Positions 26,819-35,960 of a stretch of 64,000 bases of DNA are shown here, piece after piece. The DNA comes from MVYY01 sp012517575. Lineage in GTDB: Bacteria > Bacteroidota > Bacteroidia > Bacteroidales > Paludibacteraceae. The DNA is taken from contig JAVLUG010000003.1 in the NCBI GenBank assembly GCA_031629035.1, positions 186,001-250,000 of the forward strand. The letters run 5' to 3'. Both the position numbers and the translations under genes were made by a program. Under the pieces are notes generated by a model that saw only the letters and a list, made by a program, of their open reading frames with translations, had not been told where the DNA came from and searched no databases. Numbering within the stretch: the stretch's first letter is position 1; the number at the start of each line of letters is the position of its first letter.

Positions 26819-27795
26819 TTATGAGTAAAAGTGTTGAAGAAAAAATCCAAACGGTCATTCGGAAAAATACTTTTTATTTTTTCGATTCAAAATTTGAAGA
26901 AAGTTATGAGGGCTACATCAATTCATTGAAGGAAACGCTTTTAATCGTAAAAAACAAAGTTGAAACCGAAGGATTGAAGAAAGAAATTTTCGAGTGGCTT
27001 TTACTCGAAAAGGAAAATGGATTGAGAGCTTTATTGGCTTTAACCGGATTTTCGAACGAATACTTAAAACGAATCACAACCATTATTCGAATTGTAGATG
27101 ATCCGGAATTAAACAAACTCGTTTACAAAGACAAATGGTTCAATGAAAGAAATCCTGACAATATTCAAGAATGGTCTGACAGTACCATTCAGAAGCTCAT
27201 AAGGGGAAATGAATATTTTAGAAAAGGAATTGTAAATATATTCTTCGAAGGTGGCTCAATTCCTTTTTTAGCACAAACGATTCCTCTTTTTGAATTGAAA
27301 AAATTGAGCATTTCCAAACTGAAATTTGAAATTCCCGAATTAATTGACACGTTAATCCGTTATAAGGAAAAAGGAAGTTATTCAGGTATGAAAGGCAATA
27401 ATCCCGAAACATTAGTTGCAAATATCCTTGAAAAATTGGGAATTACTTATGAAACCGGTGATTTGACGGAGTTAATCGATAATGCGCCGAACAACAAAAG
27501 AACGATGGACTTTATTATCCCTAACAAGAAAAATCCGGCAATCATTATCGAAAGTTCATTCTTAGCCACCACTTCTTCCGGTCAAGGGGATAAATCCAAA
27601 ACAGAAATTTCTATTGACACATTAATAAAATCACATTATCCAAAAGCAATTTTTGTCGGTTTTGTAGATGGTATTGGATGGTACGTCAGAAAAGGTGATT
27701 TGCGAAGAATGGTTACAGCTTATGAGGATGTTTTTACCTTTCACAAGGATGAATTGGAAAGATTTGAAAAACTATTAATTGATAAATTATTATGA
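26815..27795 (+). CDS. Putative type II restriction endonuclease
   Basis: A 326-residue protein with no signal peptide. The C-terminal half carries a PD-(D/E)XK-like core: GNNPETLVANILEKLGI (helix before the core), MDFIIP (acidic residue near 239), IIIESSF (Glu near 250) and TTSSGQGDKSKTE. The layout resembles DpnII/MboI-type enzymes (recalled resemblance only). Its ATG overlaps the methyltransferase stop, and a second ATG six bases on is possible. Its stop in turn overlaps the GmrSD-like start. The position between a methyltransferase and further restriction genes supports the assignment. The N-terminal 160 residues are helical and unrecognised. Confidence 0.75.
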   Translation: MIMSKSVEEKIQTVIRKNTFYFFDSKFEESYEGYINSLKETLLIVKNKVETEGLKKEIFEWLLLEKENGLRALLALTGFSNEYLKRITTIIRIVDDPELNKLVYKDKWFNERNPDNIQEWSDSTIQKLIRGNEYFRKGIVNIFFEGGSIPFLAQTIPLFELKKLSISKLKFEIPELIDTLIRYKEKGSYSGMKGNNPETLVANILEKLGITYETGDLTELIDNAPNNKRTMDFIIPNKKNPAIIIESSFLATTSSGQGDKSKTEISIDTLIKSHYPKAIFVGFVDGIGWYVRKGDLRRMVTAYEDVFTFHKDELERFEKLLIDKLL

Positions 27796-29447
27796 GTGAA
27801 ATTAAATATGAATTTATTGGAATAGGGACTTTAATAAAAAATAAGACATTAAAAGTTCCTATTTATCAAAGGCCGTATTCTTGGGAAAAAGACAATATCG
27901 AATTACTATTGAATGACATTAAAGATAACTTTAATGAAGAAGAATATTTTTTAGGAACAATCGTATTAACAGAGAATTCTCCAGTAAGTGAAATAGTTGA
28001 TGGTCAACAGAGAATTACTTCGGTTTCATTATTATATGCATGTATTCGTGATTTGTTTAGTAATGAAAAAGATTCAGATGACATACAAACAAAATATCTT
28101 AGTACATATGATATTAGAACGAAAGACTATTTGCCAAAATTAGAATTAAGCCAACAAGACAATAACTTTTATCGTAACCTTATTATTAATAAAGATAAGG
28201 AGGAAGAATCTCAAAGATCTTCAAATGAAAGAATTAGAACAGCTTATAATTTAATAATGAAATTTTATAAACAACTATTAGAAAACAACAATAACGATGA
28301 AAATATTTTAATCGATTGGAAAGAATTTATAGATAATAAGCTTAAAATAGTTGCAATTTCAGTCCCTAATGATGTAAATGCCTTTACAATTTTTGAGACT
28401 TTAAATGATAGGGGACTTGCTTTAGCTCAAATTGATTTATTGAAAAATTATTTATATAGTCGTGCAAGCAATCGCTTAAGTGAAGTCCAAAATTCTTGGA
28501 TTGAATTAGCTTCCAAGACAGAATCAGAAAATGAATCTTTGTTATTGACATATATTAAACATTTTTGGTTTACAAGTCATTTCTTTGTCAGAGAAAGAAA
28601 TAATGAGTTATTCAAAAATATTAAATCTGAAAATAAGAATCCAACTCAAGTTACGGTTTTTGTCAACAACTTAAAGAATGATTTGGATATTTATCTCGCT
28701 ATTATCAATTTTAATTCACCTTTTTGGAACGATTATGAGAATAAATGTAAAAATTATATAGAAACAATAAATTACTTTAATCTCGAACAATGTAGACCTT
28801 TAATTTTTTCAATTTTAAAATATTTTTCAAAAGAAGAAGTTGCAAAATCTTTAAAATTAATTGTGTCTTGGCTTGTTAGAAACTTAATCGTTGGAGCAAT
28901 GGGCGGAGGCACATTAGAAAAAGCTTACGCCGAGAAAGCAAAAGATATATTTGATAAAAAAATCAAAACTGCTTCTGAACTAAGAAATTCTCTTTCCAAA
29001 ATAATTCCTCAAGATGAAAGTTTTAAAGAACAATTTAAAATTGCTACTGTAAGTCAGCCTAAATATGCAAGATTTTATTTATCTGCATTAGAAAATCATA
29101 TCCGTGGAAAAGAAAATCCTGAATTGATTGTAAACTTAAATCCGGATTCAGTTAATTTAGAGCATATTTTGCCTCTGAATCCTGAGGATAATTATCCAAC
29201 TTTTACAAAAGAGCAACATTTAGAATATTGTAAAAGAATAGGCAACATGACTTTAATGAAAACAAAAGAAAACAATGATTTTAAAAATATGAAATTCGAT
29301 GACAAAAAAATAATATATGCAAAATCTGAAATATCTCTAACTAAATCTTTATATGATATCAAAGAATGGAATATTGAGGAAATAAATAAAAGACAATCCT
29401 ATTTCGCAGATTTAGCTGTCGAAACTTGGTCGTTAAAATTTGAATAA
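27792..29447 (+). CDS. DUF262 and DUF1524 protein (GmrSD-like type IV restriction)
   Basis: A 551-residue fused GmrS-GmrD-like protein. The N-terminal DUF262 domain shows VPIYQRPYSWEKDN and EIVDGQQRITSVSLL, the nucleotide-using DGQQR motif. The middle is helical, with ETLNDRGLALAQIDLLKNYL typical of the family. The C-terminal DUF1524 (about residues 455-525) has LEHILPLNP and RIGNMTLM with the HNH-type catalytic His. GmrSD enzymes cut modified (for example glucosylated hydroxymethylcytosine) phage DNA using NTP. Its four-base overlap with the upstream gene and one-base gap to the downstream methyltransferase place it within one operon. That is unusual for a modification-dependent enzyme. Confidence 0.88.
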   Translation: MSEIKYEFIGIGTLIKNKTLKVPIYQRPYSWEKDNIELLLNDIKDNFNEEEYFLGTIVLTENSPVSEIVDGQQRITSVSLLYACIRDLFSNEKDSDDIQTKYLSTYDIRTKDYLPKLELSQQDNNFYRNLIINKDKEEESQRSSNERIRTAYNLIMKFYKQLLENNNNDENILIDWKEFIDNKLKIVAISVPNDVNAFTIFETLNDRGLALAQIDLLKNYLYSRASNRLSEVQNSWIELASKTESENESLLLTYIKHFWFTSHFFVRERNNELFKNIKSENKNPTQVTVFVNNLKNDLDIYLAIINFNSPFWNDYENKCKNYIETINYFNLEQCRPLIFSILKYFSKEEVAKSLKLIVSWLVRNLIVGAMGGGTLEKAYAEKAKDIFDKKIKTASELRNSLSKIIPQDESFKEQFKIATVSQPKYARFYLSALENHIRGKENPELIVNLNPDSVNLEHILPLNPEDNYPTFTKEQHLEYCKRIGNMTLMKTKENNDFKNMKFDDKKIIYAKSEISLTKSLYDIKEWNIEEINKRQSYFADLAVETWSLKFE

Positions 29448-29448
29448 G

Positions 29449-30504
29449 ATGTTAGATAAATACTTAAATAAAGTAACTCAAGGTGACTGTCTCGAATTAT
29501 TCAAAGATATTCCGGATAATTCTGTGGATGTTACTTTTGCCGATCCTCCGTTCAACCTGAAAAAAAACTATTCGAGTTACAAAGACAGTCTCGAATTTCA
29601 AGAGTATTTGGATTGGTGCGAGAAATGGATTTCCGAAATGGTCAGAGTAACCAAGCCGACGGGTTCAATTTTTGTACATAATATTCCCAAGTGGTTGACA
29701 TATTATGCAACATTTCTAAATAAACATGCTCATTTCAAGCATTGGATCGCATGGGATGCCCCTACTGCGCCAATGGGAAAATCGCTTCAACCGGCGCATT
29801 ATGGGATACTTTTTTATACGAAAGAACAAAAAGGTTCTAAAATTTATGAATTAAGATATCCTCACAAACGAGACAGAAAACAAGGTTACTTATGGAAAGA
29901 CTATGGAGGGAAAAAAGATTTACTTCATCCATTCGGGCCATTAGTTTCTGATGTATGGACAGATATTCACCGAATTAAACACAATTCTAAAAGGGACCCA
30001 CATCCTTGTCAATTACCCCTTCATCTGATGGATCGATTAATTCTTTTGACTACCGATGAAAATGATATTGTACTTGATCCATTTTCAGGTACGGGCACAA
30101 CTGCTATTTCGGCAAAAAGACTTGGCAGAAAATATATTGGATTTGAATTAGACAAAAACTATGTAGAAATATCAGAAGAAAAGCTTGAGCGTACCCTGCC
30201 TAATTTTAAAATCGGTGAAAGTTGGGTCAGTTTCTATTTAAATGAAATTATCACTATTAGAGATAAAGATTGGAATAATCTTTCAAAACACTTTTCTATC
30301 CCCAACCCAATAAGAAACATAGATTTTAAAAAAATCGAGTTACTTGATAAGAACTTAATAGCTAAAGAAATAGAAAATTTTCAACGTGAACAGACAAAGC
30401 AACAAGATAAATTCTATAAAATTGAAAATAAAAGAATTATTGAAGATGAAGATTTAAACACTGCTATAATTCTGCCAAAAAATAAAATCAACAAGGCTTT
30501 GTAA
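29449..30504 (+). CDS. DNA adenine/cytosine methyltransferase, beta-class order
   Basis: A 351-residue protein. The catalytic motif IV VTFADPPFNLKKNY is near residues 27-40 and the SAM motif I IVLDPFSGTGTTAISAKRLGRKYIGFE near 205-230, the IV-before-I order of beta-class N6A/N4C methyltransferases. The DPPFNL motif favours N6-adenine. HPCQLPLHLMDRLI precedes motif I, as usual. About 110 residues after the core form a charged, helical tail not typical of the family. The ATG at 29449 directly follows the GmrSD-like stop; a TTG nine bases earlier is less likely. It is the last gene of the four-gene island. Confidence 0.9.
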   Translation: MLDKYLNKVTQGDCLELFKDIPDNSVDVTFADPPFNLKKNYSSYKDSLEFQEYLDWCEKWISEMVRVTKPTGSIFVHNIPKWLTYYATFLNKHAHFKHWIAWDAPTAPMGKSLQPAHYGILFYTKEQKGSKIYELRYPHKRDRKQGYLWKDYGGKKDLLHPFGPLVSDVWTDIHRIKHNSKRDPHPCQLPLHLMDRLILLTTDENDIVLDPFSGTGTTAISAKRLGRKYIGFELDKNYVEISEEKLERTLPNFKIGESWVSFYLNEIITIRDKDWNNLSKHFSIPNPIRNIDFKKIELLDKNLIAKEIENFQREQTKQQDKFYKIENKRIIEDEDLNTAIILPKNKINKAL

Positions 30505-30620
30505 TTTTAATAATATTTTTTCATGGTGAAAAAATCTTCCCTTGTTACGCGTGGAGTTACATTTTTTGTTATTTTTGCAAAAGAACCGCCGTTTGATTTT
30601 AAAGTAAATTGTAGCTTCGC

Positions 30621-31274
30621 ATGAACAGAAGAATCATTTCTCCTTCAATTTTAGCCGCCGACTTCAGTAACTTGAAGGCCGTTTGCGAACTGATCAACCA
30701 AAGTGAAGCCGAATGGATACATTTGGATGTGATGGACGGAGTTTTTGTCAACAACATCTCTTTTGGTTTCCCTGTGATGGAAGCGGTGCGCAAGCATTGC
30801 CAAAAAATGATGGATGTTCACATTATGATTGTTCATCCCGAAAATTACGTAACACGTTTTGCAAAAGCAGGCGCAGGCATGTTGACTTTTCATTTCGAGG
30901 CTGCCGAAAATCCCCAAAAAGTAATCGAACAAATTCATCGAGAAGGAATGAAAGCGGGGATCACCATCAACCCTGATGTGCCTGTAAAGGCACTTGAACC
31001 TTATCTTAATCAGGTAGATATGGTTTTGTTAATGAGTGTTTTTGCAGGTTATGGCGGTCAGCCGTTTATTGAAGAAACTTACAACCGCATGGATGAGCTG
31101 AAGAAAATGATGGACAACCAAAAAGCAACTTGTTTGCTGGAGATTGACGGAGGCGTGAATTTGGAAAATGCGCCCAAACTTTTCGCTCATGGCGCTAATG
31201 TGCTGGTGGCAGGAAGTTCGATATTTAAAGCCGAAAATCCGTTGGAAACCATCCATCAGCTAAAAAATTGTTGA
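30621..31274 (+). CDS. rpe: Ribulose-phosphate 3-epimerase
   Basis: A 217-residue TIM-barrel enzyme, normal length. Conserved blocks: ISPSILAADFSNL, WIHLDVMDGVFVNNISFG with the catalytic Asp, DVHIMIVHPENY, MSVFAGYGGQPFIE and LEIDGGVNLENAP with the second catalytic Asp. It interconverts ribulose-5-phosphate and xylulose-5-phosphate in the pentose phosphate pathway, using a divalent metal. A TATTTTTG box at 30570-30577 may be its -7 element. It is 100 bases upstream of comEC and may be cotranscribed. Confidence 0.96.
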   Translation: MNRRIISPSILAADFSNLKAVCELINQSEAEWIHLDVMDGVFVNNISFGFPVMEAVRKHCQKMMDVHIMIVHPENYVTRFAKAGAGMLTFHFEAAENPQKVIEQIHREGMKAGITINPDVPVKALEPYLNQVDMVLLMSVFAGYGGQPFIEETYNRMDELKKMMDNQKATCLLEIDGGVNLENAPKLFAHGANVLVAGSSIFKAENPLETIHQLKNC

Positions 31275-31373
31275 AAAATCTTTTTCTTCCTTTATGGCAG
31301 CATGATTTTGAAATTGAAAAAAATCTTCTGACTTAAGGGTCTCAAATAAAGCATTTTTCAGGTTTTATTTAGC

Positions 31374-33452
31374 ATGAACTTTTTACAGCGAACTCCTTTC
31401 CTGAGGTTACTGCTTGCCTATATCTGCGGCATTGTGGTGTACCATTATGTGGAATTATTTCCTATAACAGTATGGTTTTTCCTTACTCTTTCTATTGCAT
31501 TTCTTTGTACACCGTTTTTCATTCGCGAAGTACGGTTGAAATTTAATTTTAGATGGCTGTTCGGCGCCGGTATTTTCCTTCTTCTTTTTATTACGGGTTA
31601 TCTATTTAGTTCGGTTCGCGAAAAAGAAACTACTTTTTATCCGCTGAACCAAAAAGGAATTTATGTGGTAGAGTTGACTTCGGCTCCGGTTGAAAAGGCA
31701 AAATCGGTTTTTTATACGGCAGAAATAAAACAAATTCTTCGCGACGGGCACTGGGAATCGGGGCATGGCAAAGCGTATCTTTATTTTCAGAAAGACAGTT
31801 TGTCGGGCAACTTGGTTTTTGGCGACCGCCTGATGCTCCAAACCGAATTTAAAAGTCCAGAAAAGTTGCTGAATCCTGAAGGTTTTGATTATGCAACTTA
31901 CCTTAAAAGACAAGGAGTTGGTGCAACTGCTTACGTTGCCTCGCAGCGCTGGCAAAGGATTGGGCACAACAGGACTTTTTCGGTTCGCCGCATGGCAGAT
32001 CAATGCAGAAATTACCTACTTGGAATTTACAGAAAATTTGACATTCAAGGAAACGAATTTGGAGTTTTGGCAGCTTTGACGTTGGGTTATACCGAAGATT
32101 TACAACCCGATTTACGGAAAAGTTACAGTGCTTCAGGAGCAACGCATATTCTTTCGGTAAGCGGGCTTCATGTGGGAACAGTTTACGCCGTACTGCTTTT
32201 TATTTTCGGGTTTTTGAATCGCAATCAGCGGCAAAAAATTTCCAAGATTATTATTATCACCTTGTGTATGTGGGCTTATGCCTTTCTTACGGGTTTGTCT
32301 CCTTCTGTTGTTCGGGCAACGCTAATGTTTACTTTTGTTGCTTTAGCAAACTGCATGGAAAGGAAATCACAGATTTACAATACGATTTTTATGTCTGCCT
32401 TCTTCATGCTGGTGGTGAATCCGAATTTTCTTTTCGATATTGGTTTTCAACTCAGTTATTCGGCTGTTCTGAGCATTATTTTTTTCCAACCGCCTTTGAC
32501 AAAATTGTTGCCGACCCGCCACCGACTTTTAAAATGGGGACGCGATTTGCTCTTAGTTTCAGTTGCAGCGCAAATTGGTACAGCTCCTTTCACGCTGTAT
32601 TATTTTCAGCAATTCCCCAATTATTTTTTGTTGACCAATCTGCTGGTTATACCGCTTTCCACCCTTGTAATTTATTTGGCAATGGGTTTGCTGGCAGTTT
32701 CGTTTATTCCTTATTTGTCGACAGCTGTGGCTTTTTTGTTGAAAGTTAGCGTTTGGCTACTCAATTTCTGTATTGTTCAAATTGAACATCTCCCCTACTC
32801 TCTTTCGCATATTTCGCCTGACATGAGACAAACAATTTTAATTTTCGTAGCAATATTCTGCTTTTCAGCTTATTATTATAATAAGAAATTTGTTCCTCTC
32901 GCTGTTGGATTTATTTCCCTGCTATTGGTCTGCATAATAGATTTACAAGTAAAATACAACACTTTACAGGCTCAGAAAATAATTGTTTTTGCCGGACAAA
33001 AATCTACGCATGTCAACTTTATCGATCATGGTAAAAATTATGTTTTTTCTACTGACTCGGTAGAATTGGAACGTATATCATCCAATTACTGGCGAAAACA
33101 CAAACTGGACAAACCCATCTACATAAAAAACGGCAATCGTTTTAAAGATGGTTTTACTTCTTTCTACGGATTAAAAATACTGATTTTGACAGACGACAAA
33201 TTGAAAAGAAAAGTTACAGAAACTCCATTGAATGTAGATCTGCTGATTATTGGAAATCATTTGAAACCTCGAATGGAACAAATTCTTTCTTGCGTTCATC
33301 CCAAAAAAATAATTGTCGACAAAAGCATTTCAAACTGGTATGCCAACGACATTCGGCAACAAAGCGAGAAACAGGGAATTGAGTTTTATTCTGTAGCTGA
33401 TCAAGGTGCCTATATCTTGGATATTACAGACAACAAAAAAAATTTTAAATAA
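31374..33452 (+). CDS. ComEC/Rec2 family DNA-uptake channel protein
   Basis: A 692-residue polytopic membrane protein. The N-terminus has two helices, then a DUF4131/OB-like segment (about 40-190), then the competence domain starting at HILSVSGLHVGTVYAVL (about 255-270) and LTGLSPSVVRATLMF (about 307-320), with 8-10 helices to residue about 520. The last 170 residues (from VKYNTLQAQKIIVF) correspond to the metallo-beta-lactamase part but show no HxHxDH metal motif, so the nuclease-like domain is degenerate. That is common in Bacteroidetes as I recall. It would carry single-stranded DNA across the inner membrane during natural transformation. Confidence 0.92.
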   Translation: MNFLQRTPFLRLLLAYICGIVVYHYVELFPITVWFFLTLSIAFLCTPFFIREVRLKFNFRWLFGAGIFLLLFITGYLFSSVREKETTFYPLNQKGIYVVELTSAPVEKAKSVFYTAEIKQILRDGHWESGHGKAYLYFQKDSLSGNLVFGDRLMLQTEFKSPEKLLNPEGFDYATYLKRQGVGATAYVASQRWQRIGHNRTFSVRRMADQCRNYLLGIYRKFDIQGNEFGVLAALTLGYTEDLQPDLRKSYSASGATHILSVSGLHVGTVYAVLLFIFGFLNRNQRQKISKIIIITLCMWAYAFLTGLSPSVVRATLMFTFVALANCMERKSQIYNTIFMSAFFMLVVNPNFLFDIGFQLSYSAVLSIIFFQPPLTKLLPTRHRLLKWGRDLLLVSVAAQIGTAPFTLYYFQQFPNYFLLTNLLVIPLSTLVIYLAMGLLAVSFIPYLSTAVAFLLKVSVWLLNFCIVQIEHLPYSLSHISPDMRQTILIFVAIFCFSAYYYNKKFVPLAVGFISLLLVCIIDLQVKYNTLQAQKIIVFAGQKSTHVNFIDHGKNYVFSTDSVELERISSNYWRKHKLDKPIYIKNGNRFKDGFTSFYGLKILILTDDKLKRKVTETPLNVDLLIIGNHLKPRMEQILSCVHPKKIIVDKSISNWYANDIRQQSEKQGIEFYSVADQGAYILDITDNKKNFK

Positions 33453-33567
33453 CTTTCAACTAATTTTTTCTGTCAACCATCACCTATATTCCATTCTATA
33501 TATTGGCAATTTTTAAAATCGAGAATGGGATTTTTCTTTGGCTATGTGTAAATTGAAAATTATCACG

Positions 33568-33575
33568 TAAATTTG
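33568..33575 (+). promoter_or_regulatory. Possible -7 box upstream of the NrnA-like gene
   Basis: TAAATTTG matches TAnnTTTG 25 bases before the ATG at 33601. No good -33 TTTG is found at the expected spacing. Confidence 0.4.
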
Positions 33576-33600
33576 TAATTTAAAATCAAAAACCGAAACA

Positions 33601-34629
33601 ATGATTTCAAAAATTATAGCTGAAGACCTTATCAATAAAGTTTATTCGTCACTTCAGGATGCGGAAAAAATTGCCATAGTTGTACATGTAGGTCCCGATG
33701 GAGATGCAATGGGAGCAGCGCTAGGACTTTGGCACTATCTGATGACGATAGAAAAAGAGCCAACTGTTATTTCACCAACCCCTTACCCCAATTTTCTTTC
33801 CTGGATGCCGGGAGCAAACGAGGTGCTGATTTATGAAAACGACAAGGAAAAAGCCGATAACATTCTTGCTTCGGCAGAATTAATTTTCACGCTCGATTTC
33901 AACAGTTTGCATCGACTGGAAGAAATGGCCGAAGCAGTTTCAAATTCACCGGCCCCAAAAATTTTGGTAGACCATCACCTCCATCCCGAATCATTTGCAA
34001 AAATTACTATTTCCTATCCGGAAATTTCTTCTACCAGCGAGATGATTTTTCGCCTCATTTGCCGAATGGGCGACTTTGCCAATATTAATCTTGCCTGCGC
34101 CGAATGCATTTACACAGGTATGATGACCGACACCGGAAGTTTTACCTACAATTCCAACGATCCTGAAATTTATATTATTATCTCGGAACTGATTAAAATT
34201 GGAATCGATAAAGATGAAATTTATCGGAAAGTTTTCAATACTTATTCTGAAAGCCGATTGCGGCTGATGGGATTTTGCCTGTACGAAAAAATGCAGACTT
34301 TTCCCGAATTTCGTACCGCTATCATTTCTCTCACTCAGGAAGACTTATCCCGATTTAACTATGTCAACGGAGATGCAGAAGGATTTGTAAATATTCCCCT
34401 TTCAGTGAAAGGAATCGATTTCTCAGTGTTTTTGCGTGAAGAAAAAAACAGAATTAAAATTTCGTTGCGTTCGCAAGGTAAATTTCCTGCCAATAAAGTG
34501 GCATCCGACCTTTTTGGCGGAGGGGGTCACCTGAATGCCGCCGGAGCCGAAAGTTATACTTCCATGCAAGAAACGATCAATACGCTATTGAATGCTTTGC
34601 CTGATTATCAGGTATTTTTTGAAGAATAA
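33601..34629 (+). CDS. DHH/DHHA1 phosphoesterase (NrnA-like oligoribonuclease/pAp phosphatase)
   Basis: A 342-residue DHH-family protein. Motifs: HVGPDGDAMGAALGL (motif I), FTLDFNSLHRLE (II), ILVDHHLHPESF (the DHH), GMMTDTGSFTY (IV), and the DHHA1 signature FGGGGHLNAAGA near the C-terminus. NrnA enzymes degrade 2-5 nt RNAs and dephosphorylate pAp with Mn2+ in the cytoplasm. The family also contains c-di-AMP phosphodiesterases, but there are no GGDEF or membrane domains here, so a stand-alone NrnA-like role is most likely. Confidence 0.9.
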   Translation: MISKIIAEDLINKVYSSLQDAEKIAIVVHVGPDGDAMGAALGLWHYLMTIEKEPTVISPTPYPNFLSWMPGANEVLIYENDKEKADNILASAELIFTLDFNSLHRLEEMAEAVSNSPAPKILVDHHLHPESFAKITISYPEISSTSEMIFRLICRMGDFANINLACAECIYTGMMTDTGSFTYNSNDPEIYIIISELIKIGIDKDEIYRKVFNTYSESRLRLMGFCLYEKMQTFPEFRTAIISLTQEDLSRFNYVNGDAEGFVNIPLSVKGIDFSVFLREEKNRIKISLRSQGKFPANKVASDLFGGGGHLNAAGAESYTSMQETINTLLNALPDYQVFFEE

Positions 34630-34724
34630 AAAATTTTTTATTTCTAAAATAATCAAATCTTCTCGACATAAAAATCAGAAAATGATTATTTTAGAACAAG
34701 TTAGTTTGAACAAATAAAAAACTT

Positions 34725-35936
34725 ATGAAATACATCATTATATTGGGTGATGGGATGGCCGATGAACCTATTGAATCTTTGGGAAACAAAACTCCATTGC
34801 AGGTTGCCAACAAACCAAATATAGACAGAATTGCCGAGTTGGGAAGAAGTGGAATGCTGGATACCATTCCCGAAGGATTTTCCCCGGGCAGCGAAATCGC
34901 CAATTTAAGTGTTATGGGCTACGACGTTGCAAAGGTTTTTGAAGGTCGTGGATCGTTGGAAGCAGCCAGTATGGGTGTGCCCATTGAAAAGGGCGAAATG
35001 GCCATGCGTTGCAATTTGATATGTATCGAAAACGGAAAAATAAAAAATCACTCTGCCGGACATATCAGCAACGAAGAAGCTGCCGAATTAATTAAATTTC
35101 TAAACGAAAAGCTTGGCAATGAAATAGTTAGTTTTTATCATGGTGTATCTTATCGTCATTTGTTAAAAATGAAAGGAGGAAATAAAAACTTAAAATGCAC
35201 TCCTCCACATGATGTGCCAGGTACACCGTTCAAAGAAGTAATGATACAGCCTGAAGTACCGGAAGCCGCAGCAACCGCACGCTTGTTAAACGAACTGACT
35301 TTACAATCGCAGGTCTTGCTCGAAAATCATCCTGTCAACCTGAAAAGAGCAGCCGAAGGAAAAGACAAGGCCAACAGCATTTGGTTGTGGTCGCCCGGTT
35401 ACAAGCCTGAAATGAAAACATTGATGGAACTTTATGATCTGAAAAGTGGATCGGTTATCTCAGCAGTGGATTTAATCAAAGGTATTGGCGTGTACGCAGG
35501 ATTAAAAGTAATCAATGTAGAAGGAGCTACGGGCTTGTACAATACAAATTATGAAGGAAAAGCTCAAGCGGCTATCAATGCCTTGCGCAACGATGAATTT
35601 GTGTATTTGCATATTGAAGCAAGCGACGAAGCCGGTCATGAAGGCGATGTTGAATTGAAAATCAAAACAATTGAATATCTTGATCAAAGAATTGTAAAGC
35701 CTATTTTTGAAGAAGTTTCTTTATGGAAAGAACCTGTAACCATTGCCATTCTTCCTGATCATCCAACGCCGTGCGCCATTCGTACACACACAAAAAGTCC
35801 CGTTCCTTTCATCATTTATCGACCCGGCGAAAAGCCCGACAATGTTACGATTTATGACGAATTTTCAGCTCAACAGGGGAGTTATGGGCTACTGAAAGGC
35901 CCGGAATTTATGAATACACTGATAAAAAAACTTTAA
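34725..35936 (+). CDS. Archaeal-type cofactor-independent phosphoglycerate mutase family (possible homoserine kinase)
   Basis: A 403-residue alkaline-phosphatase-superfamily protein. It starts YIIILGDGMADEP (metal-binding Asp), then GSEIANLSVMGYD with the phosphorylated Ser, HNHSAGHIS-like KNHSAGHISN, HDVPGTPF, and C-terminal EASDEAGHEGD and LPDHPTPCAIRTHTKSPVPF, which hold the metal-binding Asp and His residues. That is the ApgM layout. It lies 24 bases upstream of threonine synthase, and no classical thrB is in view. Genome-context work has proposed such ApgM-like proteins as functional analogues of homoserine kinase in Bacteroidetes (remembered). So it may make phosphohomoserine for ThrC rather than act in glycolysis. 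Confidence 0.85.
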   Translation: MKYIIILGDGMADEPIESLGNKTPLQVANKPNIDRIAELGRSGMLDTIPEGFSPGSEIANLSVMGYDVAKVFEGRGSLEAASMGVPIEKGEMAMRCNLICIENGKIKNHSAGHISNEEAAELIKFLNEKLGNEIVSFYHGVSYRHLLKMKGGNKNLKCTPPHDVPGTPFKEVMIQPEVPEAAATARLLNELTLQSQVLLENHPVNLKRAAEGKDKANSIWLWSPGYKPEMKTLMELYDLKSGSVISAVDLIKGIGVYAGLKVINVEGATGLYNTNYEGKAQAAINALRNDEFVYLHIEASDEAGHEGDVELKIKTIEYLDQRIVKPIFEEVSLWKEPVTIAILPDHPTPCAIRTHTKSPVPFIIYRPGEKPDNVTIYDEFSAQQGSYGLLKGPEFMNTLIKKL

Positions 35937-35960
35937 GCAAACAACCGCGAATAATTTTTT

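Noticed and set aside
30570..30577. TATTTTTG upstream of rpe as a definite promoter
   Set aside because: It matches the -7 consensus, but no -33 TTTG lies at the usual spacing, so it is only mentioned under rpe.
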